64,000 nt of DNA from Acidobacteriota bacterium (lineage in GTDB: Bacteria; Acidobacteriota; Terriglobia; Bryobacterales; Bryobacteraceae), in NCBI GenBank assembly GCA_029776225.1, contig JAKOTR010000080.1, positions 23,918 through 87,917 of the forward strand, in the 5' to 3' direction. Positions 34,951 through 45,270 of the stretch are shown here, in pieces. Under the pieces are notes generated by a model. The model worked only from the letters and a program-made list of their open reading frames with translations, did not search any database and had not been told where the DNA came from. Position 1 is the stretch's first letter; the number at the start of each line of letters is the position of its first letter. The translations under genes and the position numbers were made by a program.

Positions 34951-35891
34951 GAGATTGGCTGCGCTCCATATTACTGCCGGCGGAAGGGACGAGCTATGCG
35001 GGCAGTGTAGATAGTCTGTTCTTCTTCCTGTTCTACATGGGCGTGTTTTTCTTCCTGCTCATCGCCGGCCTGCTGACTTACTTTCTCATCCGTTACCGGC
35101 GGCGGGGACCGGACGACAGAACGCCGTACATCGTGAAGAACCACAAGCTGGAAGTCGTCTGGACCCTGATTCCGCTCTCGCTCGTCATCTTCATCTTCTT
35201 CTGGGGTTTCCACACCTACATGGACGCAGCCGTGAGTCCGGGCGACGCGATGGAGATACGGGTCACGGCGAGAAAGTGGGTGTGGGAGTTTGAATACCCG
35301 AACGGGATCCGCTCGCTGAACGAACTGCACGTGCCGCTCAACAAGCCGGTCAAGCTCCTGATGACGTCCGAGGACGTGATCCACAGCTTCTACGTGCCCA
35401 CTTTCCGGATCAAGCAGGACGTGCTCCCGAACACCTACACGCAGCTTTGGTTTACGGCCAAGGAACCCGGAATGCACCGCCTGTTTTGCGCCGAGTACTG
35501 CGGGACGAGCCATTCGGACATGCTGGGCAGAATTTTCGTCGACGACGAAAAGACTTACAACGAATGGCTGGAGACGGGTGGCGATGAGGGCAAGGATATG
35601 CCCCTGGCGGAGTTCGGCGCGATGCTGTTCAAGAGCCGCGGCTGCAATACCTGCCACACGATCGACGGCACGCGCGGCGAAGGTCCGAGCTTCCGCGGCG
35701 TGTTCGGCAGCCAGGTGAAGCTTCAGGACGGGAGCACGGTCCTCGCCGACGAGAACTACATTCGCGAGTCGATCCTGCGGCCGCAAGCCAAGATCGTGGC
35801 CGGTTACCAGCCGATCATGCCGACCTTCGAGGGAATGCTTCGCGAGCGCGAGATCAACGCGCTGGTGGAGTTCATCAAGGCGCAGAGGTAA
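34947..35891 (+). CDS. coxB: Cytochrome c oxidase subunit II with fused cytochrome c (caa3 type)
   Basis: This 314-residue protein has two N-terminal membrane helices (24-48 and 70-90) and a cupredoxin domain with CuA ligands His146, Cys181, Cys185, His189 and Met192 ('CAEYCGTSHSDM'). The C-terminal cytochrome c domain has its haem site CNTCH at 233-237. The fusion marks a caa3-type oxidase, in which the fused haem receives electrons, here probably from ActE. No lipoprotein signal is visible. It overlaps the SCO gene by 4 bp and lies 6 bp before coxA. Confidence 0.93.
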   Translation: MRDWLRSILLPAEGTSYAGSVDSLFFFLFYMGVFFFLLIAGLLTYFLIRYRRRGPDDRTPYIVKNHKLEVVWTLIPLSLVIFIFFWGFHTYMDAAVSPGDAMEIRVTARKWVWEFEYPNGIRSLNELHVPLNKPVKLLMTSEDVIHSFYVPTFRIKQDVLPNTYTQLWFTAKEPGMHRLFCAEYCGTSHSDMLGRIFVDDEKTYNEWLETGGDEGKDMPLAEFGAMLFKSRGCNTCHTIDGTRGEGPSFRGVFGSQVKLQDGSTVLADENYIRESILRPQAKIVAGYQPIMPTFEGMLREREINALVEFIKAQR

Positions 35892-35897
35892 ACGCAT

Positions 35898-37540
<1,643 letters not shown>

Positions 37541-37544
<4 letters not shown>

Positions 37545-38206
37545 GCGAGACACCGGTCGTAATCGAACAGCACGGGCACGCGCCCTTCCTGCAACACCAT
37601 TTCCACACGGCGGAGCAGCAGGCCGACGCCAGCAAGATCGGCATGTGGCTGTTCCTGGTGACGGAAGTGCTGCTCTTCGGCGGGCTTTTCGTCGGCTTCG
37701 CCGTGATGCAGTCGATGCATCCGGAGGCGTTCTTTGCGGCCCATCATCACCTCGACCGCACTCTCGGCCTGATCAACACGCTGGTGCTGCTGGTGAGCAG
37801 TTACACCATGGTGATGGCGGTCGACAGCGCGCGCAGGGGCAAGCAGCGGGCGTTGATGATCTACCTCCTGCTGACGCTGATGTTTGCCGCCGTCTTCCTC
37901 GGAATCAAGTACATCGAGTACTCGCACAAGTTCCACGAAGGGCTGCTGCCCGGCAAGTATTACAGCCACGCGGGAGACACGGTGCCCGGGCAGTTCATGT
38001 TTTTCAGTTTCTACTTCATGATGACGGGGCTGCACGGCATTCACATCGTGCTGGGCATGGCCGCGATCACCTGGCTTTGCTTCAGGGCGCGGCGCGGCGA
38101 CTTCTCGCCCGCCTACTATACGCCGGTGGATATGGTGGGACTCTACTGGCACCTGGTGGACATCATCTGGATTTACCTGTTCCCGCTGCTGTATCTGATC
38201 CAGTGA
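37541..38206 (+). CDS. coxC: Cytochrome c oxidase subunit III
   Basis: This 221-residue haem-copper oxidase subunit III has five membrane helices, with '[21 protein letters not shown]' near residue 32 (quoted as '[19 protein letters not shown]') and the conserved '[15 protein letters not shown]' and '[18 protein letters not shown]'. Subunit III holds no metal and stabilises proton uptake by subunit I. A His-rich N-terminus ('[15 protein letters not shown]') is odd and could bind metal. Confidence 0.93.
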
Positions 38207-38213
38207 GGAAAGC

Positions 38214-38606
38214 ATGAGTACGGAAGCACACGCAAGTGCGGCGAAGACCTACGGGAAGGTGCTGGGCGCCTTGATCGCGCTGACCATCATAACGGTGCTG
38301 GCGGCCGGAGTCGATTTCGGCGCGGCAAACGTGGTGATCGCGCTGGCCATCGCCACGTTGAAGGCCAGCCTGGTGGCGCTCTTCTTCATGCATCTGCTTC
38401 ACGAAAAGGCGATCAACGCGATCATTTTCGTAAGCGGATTGATTTTTCTTGGCGTGTTTCTCGCCCTGACCATGCTCGATGTGGTGGTGGCGCGCGAGCC
38501 CATCCGTCCGTCGATTCCTGCGCGCGCAACCGCCCCCGCCGCGGCAGCACCTGCTCAGCCTGCGGCAGGACCTGCTCAGCCTACGGCAGCGCCCGCTCAG
38601 CCTTAG
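38214..38606 (+). CDS. coxD: Cytochrome c oxidase subunit IV (CtaF/COX4-like)
   Basis: This 130-residue protein has three membrane helices ('VLGALIALTIITVLAAGV', 'VVIALAIATLKASLVALFFM', 'AIIFVSGLIFLGVFLALTML'). It matches the prokaryotic subunit IV family found after coxC in caa3 operons. The last 35 residues form a low-complexity Ala/Pro/Gln tail encoded by a 3 x 21-bp repeat. Its stop codon overlaps the end of the convergent GlcG/HbpS-like gene by 4 bp, so the act-cox operon ends here. Confidence 0.88.
   Translation: MSTEAHASAAKTYGKVLGALIALTIITVLAAGVDFGAANVVIALAIATLKASLVALFFMHLLHEKAINAIIFVSGLIFLGVFLALTMLDVVVAREPIRPSIPARATAPAAAAPAQPAAGPAQPTAAPAQP
38541..38603 (+). repeat. 3 x 21-bp tandem repeat in the coxD 3' end
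   Basis: Three consecutive 21-bp units encode A-A-A-P-A-Q-P, A-A-G-P-A-Q-P and T-A-A-P-A-Q-P. They differ at a few positions. The repeat is in frame, so copy-number change by slippage would only lengthen or shorten the tail. Confidence 0.85.
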
Positions 38607-38995
38607 AAGGCGGCGGCGCCTGCTTCGGCGACCGCCTGGTCCTGGGCCCCCATGCCGCCGCTCACGCCGATTGCACCCACCACCTTGCCATTGCGCCGCA
38701 GCGGAATGCCGCCGGCGAAGACCATGATCCGCCCGTGGTTCGACTCGTGAATCCCGAAAAATTCCCCGCCGGGCTGGCTGAGTTTAGCCAGGTCTTTCGT
38801 TGAAATATCGAAAGCCCGCGCCGTAAAGGCCTTATTAATGGCGATATTGATGCTGCCGATCCACGCCCCGTCCATGCGCACGTGGGACACGAGGTTGCCG
38901 CCCTCATCGACTACCGCGATGTTCATCGGCTGGCCGATTTCGGTCGCTTTCTTCTCCGCGGCGGCGATCACGCGACGAGCGTCCGCCAGTGTCAT
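38603..38995 (-). CDS. GlcG/HbpS-family (DUF336) haem-binding-like protein
   Basis: The frame is open back to 39208, but ATG 38995 has a strong AAAGGGGG ribosome site just upstream and gives 130 residues, the usual family length. Characteristic segments are 'MTLADARRVIAAAEKKA', 'NIAVVDEGGNLVSHVRMDGA', 'AFTARAFDISTKDLAKL', 'GGIPLRRNGKVVGAIGVSGG' and 'QDQAVAEAGAAAF'. The family includes HbpS, which binds haem, and GlcG of the glycolate cluster; most members have no known function. The start given here leaves no signal peptide. It ends against coxD, transcribed the other way. Confidence 0.88.
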   Translation of the reverse strand: MTLADARRVIAAAEKKATEIGQPMNIAVVDEGGNLVSHVRMDGAWIGSINIAINKAFTARAFDISTKDLAKLSQPGGEFFGIHESNHGRIMVFAGGIPLRRNGKVVGAIGVSGGMGAQDQAVAEAGAAAF

Positions 38996-39207
38996 GAAGC
39001 CCCCTTTGATTGCCTTCAGTATCGGGGCGTGTCCCCATCTTGTCAAGCCGCGCGTATCGCATTGCGGATCTCGATCTTCCGGCTGGTAGCAGAGTCTCAC
39101 AGGAAGCGGTATCGTATAAGCAAAGGGGCTCAACCGGCAGGCGCAAAGCATCACTCCCGCGCCCGTGCTAGACTTCCTGTGTTCATGAGTAGTGGATTTG
39201 ATCGCCA

Positions 39208-40599
39208 ATGATTCGACTGTTCCGCGTCTCGGTTCCCACCAGCGTCGTCGTATTGCTGCTTTCGGAAGCCATACTTCTTACGTCCTGTTATGTCTTGTCT
39301 GCCTATTTGGTGCTCGAGGCTGACCCCTCGGTTTTTCTCCTCTACGACGGCGGCCTGCTCCGCATTCTGACCGTCGTGGCAGCCGTGTTGTTCGGCCTTC
39401 ATTTCCTGGATCTGTATTCCGAGATTCGTACGGTTTCCAATATCGCGTTGGTGCTTGAGATCGGCCAGGCGATCGGCTTCGCCTTCCTGGTGGAAGCGCT
39501 TCTGGCATACGTCGACCGCGATCTGATCCTGCCGCGCCGCATGATGATGTGGGGCAGTTTCGGCGGGGTGGTGTCGCTCTCGGCCTGGCGCATCCTTTAT
39601 GGGATGGTGTTTCTGCGCGCCTTCAGCGGCGAGCGGGTGCTGTTCGTGGGAACCAATCCGGTGGTGTGCGAAATCGCCGAACAGATGGCCAAACGGCCGG
39701 AGCTTGGATACACGAATCTCGGGTATGTGGACGATTTCAGCAAACCCGGCGAGGTCCTGAACGGCGCCAAGGTGCTCGGCCCGCTTTCGGAGTTCCGCAA
39801 AATCGCGATGGAAACCAGGCCCGACCGCATCGTGGTCGGCATGACCGAACGCCGCGGGCGAATGCCGGTGCAGGACCTTCTCGATTTTCGGTTCTCGGGA
39901 ACCGTCATCGAGGACGCCGGCACCGCCTATGAGACCGCCTGCGGGCGCATTTGCACCAAGGAGCTGCGGCCCGCCCAGTTGATTTTCTCCGGTGAAATGG
40001 GGCCGAGGCGCAGCAGCGTGATCCTGCAATCCATCTACTCGCCGGCGCTGGCGCTCATCGGCACGATTCTGGCGCTGCCAATAATGCTGGTGGCCGCGAT
40101 TGCCATCAAGCTGACCAGCAAGGGCCCGGTGCTGTTCAAGCAAACGCGCGTCGGGCTGAACGGAAAGCTGTTCACGCTGTACAAGTTCCGTTCCATGTAC
40201 GTCGACGCGGAGGCGCGCACCGGCGCGGTCTGGGCCTCGAAGGACGATCCGCGCGTGACGAAGGTCGGGCGCTGGCTGCGCAGACTGCGGATCGATGAAT
40301 TGCCGCAGCTCTGGAACGTGCTGCGCGGGGAGATGGCGATCGTCGGCCCGCGCCCGGAGCGGCCCGAGTTCGTCAAGATCCTGGCAGAGAAAATCCCCTA
40401 CTACCGCCAGCGCCACTGCCTGAAGCCGGGGATCACCGGCTGGGCTCAGATCAACCACAAGTACGGGGACACGATCGAGGACACGGTCGTCAAGCTGGAA
40501 TACGACCTCTATTACATCAAGCACCTATCGGTGGCGCTCGACCTCTACATCATTTTCCACACGCTGAAAACGATGCTCCGGCTGCGCGGCGCCCAGTAA
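39208..40599 (+). CDS. Polyprenyl-phosphate sugar-1-phosphate transferase (WcaJ/EpsB-like)
   Basis: This 463-residue inner-membrane enzyme has four or five N-terminal helices (to about residue 135), a CoA-binding-like Rossmann domain ('RVLFVGTNPVVCEIAEQMA'), a fifth membrane helix and a C-terminal catalytic PglC-like domain. The catalytic domain has 'GPVLFKQTRVGLNGKLFTLY', 'KFRSMYVDAE', 'LRRLRIDELPQLWNVLRGEM', 'GPRPERPEF' and 'PGITGWAQIN'. It starts exopolysaccharide assembly by moving a sugar phosphate onto undecaprenyl phosphate. The arrangement resembles the EpsB_2 group linked to PEP-CTERM/exopolysaccharide loci, but no other polysaccharide gene is in the window. Confidence 0.92.
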   Translation: MIRLFRVSVPTSVVVLLLSEAILLTSCYVLSAYLVLEADPSVFLLYDGGLLRILTVVAAVLFGLHFLDLYSEIRTVSNIALVLEIGQAIGFAFLVEALLAYVDRDLILPRRMMMWGSFGGVVSLSAWRILYGMVFLRAFSGERVLFVGTNPVVCEIAEQMAKRPELGYTNLGYVDDFSKPGEVLNGAKVLGPLSEFRKIAMETRPDRIVVGMTERRGRMPVQDLLDFRFSGTVIEDAGTAYETACGRICTKELRPAQLIFSGEMGPRRSSVILQSIYSPALALIGTILALPIMLVAAIAIKLTSKGPVLFKQTRVGLNGKLFTLYKFRSMYVDAEARTGAVWASKDDPRVTKVGRWLRRLRIDELPQLWNVLRGEMAIVGPRPERPEFVKILAEKIPYYRQRHCLKPGITGWAQINHKYGDTIEDTVVKLEYDLYYIKHLSVALDLYIIFHTLKTMLRLRGAQ

Positions 40600-40605
40600 A
40601 GGCGC

Positions 40606-41880
40606 CTACGCCCGCGCCGTCTTGGCAAGCACATACGGACCGTCGGGAATCACCGCGATCACCGCCCCCGCGGGAAGCGACGCGAACAGCCCGGCAATAG
40701 CCTCGGACGGGGATGCATAGCTCTTGCCCCAGAGCGAAGCGTGATACTCGCGCGGCAGTCCCGGCACGTAGAAGCTCACTTCGGCTTTCGCCGTCACCAG
40801 AGCCAGCTTTTCGAGCTGCCACTGATCGACAATCACCGGGGCGCACTCGATGCGCTTCATGAACTCGGTGTCAGAGGGAAACTCCTTCACCATCCGGGAA
40901 AACTCCGGCGCGCCGCAGCCCTCATCGCAAGCGGCCATCAGCAGAATTTTCCCGCCGGGTTTCACGATGTGGGACGCCGCCGTGATTCCCTTGATCGACT
41001 GGTAGAAGGTCAAATCGAGCGGGTAGCCCGCCGCTGTTGTAATCACGGCATCCACCGGCTCGGGCAGGGTTTCGAGCATCACGCGGGATACGAACTCCAC
41101 TCCCTTGCGGTGCGCCGCTATAGGCGAGCCGCCGAACACGCCTGCGATAGAGCGGTCGCGCGCCAGCGCCACATCCAGCATGAAATCGTGCCGCGCCATG
41201 GCGGCGATTTCCAGCAGTTCGTGGTGCAGCGGATTGTCCTCGATGGAACCTTCGCACGCGCGCTCCTCGCGCATGAAACGCGGGCTGTGGATCGCCTTGA
41301 TGGTGTCCTGGCCCGCCAGCCCCGGTACGATGAGCTTGCGCCCTCCGGAAAAGCCGAGCATCAAGTGCGGCTCGATAAAGCCCAGAGTGATATGCAGGTC
41401 CGCCGATACGAACCTCTCGTCGATGTAGACGGGCGTACCGGCGGCTGTCGAGCCAAGGTAACGGTGTTCGGAGATTTCGCGCGCGCGGTGGTTTACCACG
41501 CGATACGCCCGCGCCGTTTCGTCTCCCACGATCTCCCGGATCTCCGCATCGGTCGCCGGGCGATGCAGCCCGGTGGCGATCAGAATCGTGATGCCTTCGC
41601 GCGGGATGCCGGCCTGCTCCAGGCGGCGCAGCAACGGCGGCAAAACGAGGCGGTTCGGCGCCGGGCGGGTGATGTCGCAGACCGAAATGGCGGCCGTGCG
41701 CTTGCCGCGCGCCAGCTCCAGCAACGGCGGCGACTCGATGGGGGCATCGAGCCCGCACTCGATCGCCTTCTCCGCGTCCGCCAGCGGTTGGGCCGAGCGG
41801 GCCTCCAGCACGCGGTACTCGTAACCTGACGGAAGATCTACCGTCAACCCTGTTTTCCCAAAAGCCAGATCGATTCGCAC
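40606..41880 (-). CDS. larA: Nickel-dependent lactate racemase-type enzyme (LarA family)
   Basis: This 424-residue LarA-family protein has 'DITRPAP' (69-75), His106 ('GLHRP'), His172 and Lys182 in 'EPHLMLGFSGGRKLIVPG', and His198 ('AIHSP'). In Lactobacillus LarA the matching His/Lys residues hold the nickel-pincer cofactor and act as acid/base. The family interconverts D- and L-lactate or other 2-hydroxyacids. The cofactor genes larB, larC and larE are not in this window. It converges with the sugar transferase (6 bp between stops). Confidence 0.92.
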   Translation of the reverse strand: MRIDLAFGKTGLTVDLPSGYEYRVLEARSAQPLADAEKAIECGLDAPIESPPLLELARGKRTAAISVCDITRPAPNRLVLPPLLRRLEQAGIPREGITILIATGLHRPATDAEIREIVGDETARAYRVVNHRAREISEHRYLGSTAAGTPVYIDERFVSADLHITLGFIEPHLMLGFSGGRKLIVPGLAGQDTIKAIHSPRFMREERACEGSIEDNPLHHELLEIAAMARHDFMLDVALARDRSIAGVFGGSPIAAHRKGVEFVSRVMLETLPEPVDAVITTAAGYPLDLTFYQSIKGITAASHIVKPGGKILLMAACDEGCGAPEFSRMVKEFPSDTEFMKRIECAPVIVDQWQLEKLALVTAKAEVSFYVPGLPREYHASLWGKSYASPSEAIAGLFASLPAGAVIAVIPDGPYVLAKTARA

Positions 41881-41978
41881 AACCAGCTATGCTAGCAGCA
41901 AAGATGAGCTTCTCGCGCGGGCCGGCGCACGTGCTCCATCGGGAGTGCAAAATTTTTTCTCAACCAAAAAAGAAGGGC

Positions 41979-42006
41979 TTTTCATTTTTCGCAAAGCTGC
42001 TACAAT
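41979..42006 (+). promoter_or_regulatory. Probable sigma-70-type promoter of the RRM gene
   Basis: TTTTCA and TACAAT are separated by 16 bp in an AT-rich patch. The -10 hexamer ends 89 bp before the start codon, leaving a leader of about 80 nt, as is common for cold-inducible RNA-binding-protein genes. Confidence 0.5.
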
Positions 42007-42095
42007 TCAAGTACGTTTGAGTCGCGAAAAACCTGGCCGAGAAATCCGTTCTGCCTCGTAAAGCTCGCGTATGAAAGCGTAAGGAGAAGAACCAA

Positions 42096-42413
42096 GTGAA
42101 GAATATATTTGTGGGCAATCTGGATTTCAACGCGACCGAAGATTCGATTCGTTCGCTTTTCGAAGCATATGGAACGGTGGACAAAGTAGACGTCATCACC
42201 GACCGCGATACTGGACGCTCACGGGGGTTCGCCTTTGTAGAGATGGCGGATACTGAGGCGGCCGACCGCGCCATCGCCGCCCTGAACGGACAGGTTTTCA
42301 ACGGCCGTACGCTGAACGTGAACGAAGCCAGACCGAAAGCCGATCGCGGGCACGCGGGAGGCGGTTTCTCCCGTGGCGGCGGCCCGCGCCAGCGCCGCGA
42401 ACCGCGTTGGTAA
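42096..42413 (+). CDS. RRM-type RNA-binding protein
   Basis: This 105-residue protein starts at GTG 42096, nine bases after AAGGAG. One RRM domain fills residues 2-80, with RNP2 'IFVGNL' (4-9) and RNP1 'RGFAFVEM' (43-50). A Gly/Arg-rich tail ('GHAGGGFSRGGGPRQRREPRW') follows. Such glycine-tailed RRM proteins are common in cyanobacteria and acidobacteria, often cold- or stress-induced, and probably act as RNA chaperones. The upstream region has an AT-rich promoter and a leader of about 80 nt. It converges with the small stress-type gene downstream. Confidence 0.93.
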   Translation: MKNIFVGNLDFNATEDSIRSLFEAYGTVDKVDVITDRDTGRSRGFAFVEMADTEAADRAIAALNGQVFNGRTLNVNEARPKADRGHAGGGFSRGGGPRQRREPRW

Positions 42414-42449
42414 ACGCCGTCGGTAAACGCCTAAGCTGCTGACTGCCGC

Positions 42450-42803
42450 TCAGGCATGCCGCTTGCGGACGGCTTCATCGGCCGTTTCGCGGCTGATGAT
42501 CTTGTTGAAGTTGCTTTTCTCGCCTGTTCCGGTCTCGTCCTGATAGACCAGGGCCAGATTGCGCTCCTCGAACTTGTCGAACCAGTCGTCCCAACTTATG
42601 TGTTCCAGCGATTCTTTGCCGCTGTAGCCCGGGAAATCCAACCGCAGCATGCCGATGTCGCCCTTGCCTCCAGTCCCCTTTACAACCGCTGGCTTAGCGC
42701 CCCGCTCTTCGGCCCACTTGCGGATGACCTCGTGATCGCTGGTGTACTTCGATGTATACGATTGCGCCCGCTCCGAGGTTTTCTTTGCTTGTCCCTTCGG
42801 CAT
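42450..42803 (-). CDS. Small conserved stress-type hypothetical protein
   Basis: This 117-residue soluble protein has the pattern 'SDHEVIRKWAEERGAKPAVV', 'KGTGGKGDIGMLRLDFPGYS' and 'LEHISWDDWFDKFEERNLAL'. I recall this small family as widespread and uncharacterised, sometimes mis-labelled as a glucan branching enzyme. It has no catalytic motif. The N-terminus is basic. It lies 44 bp after the DUF892 gene on the same strand, and the two may be co-expressed in stress. Confidence 0.75.
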   Translation of the reverse strand: MPKGQAKKTSERAQSYTSKYTSDHEVIRKWAEERGAKPAVVKGTGGKGDIGMLRLDFPGYSGKESLEHISWDDWFDKFEERNLALVYQDETGTGEKSNFNKIISRETADEAVRKRHA

Positions 42804-42847
42804 ACAAACACCCTCCTGAGCAGGGCGGGAGGAACCCGCCCGCGCTC

Positions 42848-43369
42848 TTAGAATTCAGTTCTCGCCTGCCCGCCCGCGGAGCGCACGGCGTCTATGTTGA
42901 CGAGGCGCTCTGCAAGTTCCGTCAGCTTTCTGTCGGCTGTCTTTTCTTCTTCCAGGCTCTGCTTCAGTAAGTGCAGGGCCTGCTCGTGGCCGAGAGTCTT
43001 TGCGTAAGAGCACACCGTGCCGTATCCGGCAATTTCGAAGTGCTCCACCTTTTGGGCGGCGGCTATGATGCCGGCGTCGATCGCGGCGGGTTCGCCTTCC
43101 ATGTCCGACATGTCTTCGCCTTCTGAGATGATTCCGCGAATTCCCTCCGACTTCTCCGCCTTGGCTTTGTAGCCGAGGTTCTCAAAAACCTGCTCGAGTC
43201 GCCGGACCTGGTTCTTGGTCTGCTCGTAATGCTCGCGGATTGCGTTTTGAAGTTCGGTGCTGGATGATTTGTCGGCCATCTGCGGCAGCGCCTTCACGAG
43301 CTGGTTTTCCACGTCATACAAGCCTTGTAGTTCCCTGAGGAAGAGATCTTCCAGAGTATTCAGTCTCAT
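42848..43369 (-). CDS. Ferritin-like DUF892 protein (YciE/YciF type)
   Basis: The frame is open from 43402, but ATG 43369, preceded by GGAGG six bases upstream, gives 173 residues and begins 'MRLNTLEDLFLRELQGLYDV', the usual family start. The four-helix bundle carries the carboxylate and His residues of a di-iron site ('YDVENQLVKALPQM', 'AIREHYEQTKNQVRRLE', 'KVEHFEIAGYGTVCSYAKTL'). YciE and YciF proteins are stress-induced and structurally ferritin-like; their activity is unknown. Confidence 0.9.
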   Translation of the reverse strand: MRLNTLEDLFLRELQGLYDVENQLVKALPQMADKSSSTELQNAIREHYEQTKNQVRRLEQVFENLGYKAKAEKSEGIRGIISEGEDMSDMEGEPAAIDAGIIAAAQKVEHFEIAGYGTVCSYAKTLGHEQALHLLKQSLEEEKTADRKLTELAERLVNIDAVRSAGGQARTEF

Positions 43370-43541
43370 AATTTCCTCCAACAAGAGAAAACAGGCGGCC
43401 ACCCGAAGTGAAAATTTCCCCGGGCGAGAGAATTTTTCCCGAGGCGCCCCTGGCTTAACCGCCTGTTCCTGTCCCCCGGTAACAAGGGGTGCAATTGGAT
43501 GCCCAGTATCCAGGGTTGGTACAGGCTGTACACTTCAGGTA

Positions 43542-44567
43542 ATGGTTCGAAGAAGAGATCTGCTGGCTGGATTCGGCGCTCTGGCAGCTTCCGCCCGCGG
43601 TGCCGCGACCTCACTCGTACGCCCTCCCGCGCTGCGCCCGGGAGACACGGTCGGGCTGATCACGCCGGCGACGTATGTGTCCGACCCGGACCTGCTGGCG
43701 CTCGTCGAGCGCACCATAAAGTACTTCGGGTTGAAGATGAAACTCGGCCGGTACGTGGGAAGGCGGCACGGTTATCTGGCTGGCACCGACGAGGAGCGCC
43801 TCGAGGATCTTCACGGCATGTTCCGCGATCCCGAGATCAAGGCCGTTTTCGCCATCCGCGGCGGCTACGGTTCCGCGCGGCTGCTGGACCGCATCGATTA
43901 CGGTCTGATCCGCAGCAACCCCAAAATCTTTCTCGGCTATAGCGACATCACCGCGCTGCACTTAGCCATTCACAAACATGCGGGGCTGGTCACCTTCCAT
44001 GGCCCGATCGTGCTTTCGGAATTCACCGAGTACACGCAAACCTGGTTCCGGCGCGCGCTGTTTGAGGCCAAGCCGCTCGGACGGCTCACCAATCCGCCTG
44101 AGAAGAATCCACTGAGACCTGAGCATCCGCTGCGCACCGTGCGGCCCGGACGCGCCTCGGGCCGTTTGATCGGCGGCAATCTCAGCCTCATTTGCTCCAC
44201 TCTGGGAACGCCCTTTGAGATCGACACCCGCGGCCGCATTCTGTTCATCGAGGATGTGGACGAGCAGCCCTACTCCGTCGACCGCATGCTCACCCAACTG
44301 CGGCTCGCGGGGAAGTTGCAGGCGGCAGCCGGGATCATCTTCGGCGAGTGCCGCAGCTGCCGCCCGCGTGACTACCGGCCTTCCTTCGAATCGACGCTTT
44401 CCGTAGGAGAAGTAATTGATGAAATCCTCGGAAAGTTCGACATCCCGGTGCTCTCGGGTCTGACTATCGGCCACACGGGAGACCAGCTCACCCTGCCGCT
44501 CGGCGTACCGGCGACGCTCGATGCCGACCGGGGTGAGTTGGTGATCGAGGAGGCCGCTGTCACATAA
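43542..44567 (+). CDS. LD-carboxypeptidase (muramoyltetrapeptide carboxypeptidase, S66 family)
   Basis: ATG 43542 gives 341 residues; the longer upstream frame is the shadow of the DUF892 gene. A Tat-like signal ('VRRRDLLAGFGALAASARGA') suggests export. S66 features are the Rossmann-like start 'LRPGDTVGLITPATYV', 'IRGGYGSARLLDRIDY', the nucleophile Ser in 'FLGYSDITALHLAIH', the catalytic Glu in 'LFIEDVDEQPY' and the His in 'IGHTGDQLTLPLG'. LdcA-type enzymes remove the terminal D-alanine from the tetrapeptide in peptidoglycan recycling. Most are cytoplasmic, so the exported form is a variant. Confidence 0.88.
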   Translation: MVRRRDLLAGFGALAASARGAATSLVRPPALRPGDTVGLITPATYVSDPDLLALVERTIKYFGLKMKLGRYVGRRHGYLAGTDEERLEDLHGMFRDPEIKAVFAIRGGYGSARLLDRIDYGLIRSNPKIFLGYSDITALHLAIHKHAGLVTFHGPIVLSEFTEYTQTWFRRALFEAKPLGRLTNPPEKNPLRPEHPLRTVRPGRASGRLIGGNLSLICSTLGTPFEIDTRGRILFIEDVDEQPYSVDRMLTQLRLAGKLQAAAGIIFGECRSCRPRDYRPSFESTLSVGEVIDEILGKFDIPVLSGLTIGHTGDQLTLPLGVPATLDADRGELVIEEAAVT

Positions 44568-44594
44568 GGCCCGGCGCCTGGCCAGGCCCGAAAC

Positions 44595-45038
44595 TCACTG
44601 TGCGGATGCGCTCCGGGCGCTCTCCTTCGGCGCCACCCCCAGTTGCTGCATCAATCCCAGCGCATCCCAGGTTACGTGGGACTCCACGAACTTGCCGTTG
44701 GCAATCCGGGTCACCGTGGTTCCCGTCACCGTCACTCGCTTGCCTGTCGGCGGGACTCCGCGCAGTTCACCGCGATGCGTGCCGCGGGCCGTCCACCTGA
44801 TGGCGCAGAAGTCCCCCTCGGTGATCAGGTCTTCGATGGTGAATTGCGCGTCGGGGAACGCCGTCAGGTAATAGCCCAGCATCTTCCTGACGCCATCCGG
44901 ACCCCTGCCGAAGTCCGGCCCGTTCGGATTATCCTCCGTGTAATTCGGCGCAAACAGCTCATCGACTACCGACAGTTGCCGGCGGTTCCACACTTCCTCT
45001 ATGAACCGCCAACACAAAGCCTTGTTGGATTCCGACAT
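44595..45038 (-). CDS. SnoaL-like polyketide-cyclase/NTF2-fold protein
   Basis: ATG 45038, with GGGAGG upstream, gives 147 residues. The SnoaL/NTF2-like fold is shown by 'NKALCWRFIEEVWNRRQLSV', 'ELFAPNYTEDN', 'LTAFPDAQFTIEDLITEGDF', 'IRWTARGTHRGELRGVPPTG' and 'GKFVESHVTWDALGLMQQLG'. The family includes ester cyclases and many proteins of unknown small-molecule function. No pathway partner is adjacent. Confidence 0.85.
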   Translation of the reverse strand: MSESNKALCWRFIEEVWNRRQLSVVDELFAPNYTEDNPNGPDFGRGPDGVRKMLGYYLTAFPDAQFTIEDLITEGDFCAIRWTARGTHRGELRGVPPTGKRVTVTGTTVTRIANGKFVESHVTWDALGLMQQLGVAPKESARSASAQ

Positions 45039-45270
45039 CCCTTGCCTCCCCCGGCTCTGGACTCTGCGGAACGCCGCCGAGGGCGCCCGCGAACTGTCGT
45101 TGATTATACGACCGGGGAAACTGGTTCCCACCCCTCTTAATGATGGCTTTAATGGGCTGGAGCCCTCCCGGGCCGGTCCGGAAGGCGCGGGCAAGCTCAG
45201 TCCCAGCCGGCGGGCCGGCCGTAAACCGCTGCGTTTGCGAATCCTTCTCTCGCTTTTCGCATCATATAAG

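Noticed and set aside
43257..43541. Longer N-terminus for LD-carboxypeptidase
   Set aside because: The upstream part overlaps the DUF892 gene and its promoter. ATG 43542 begins a Tat-like signal and gives the family's normal length.
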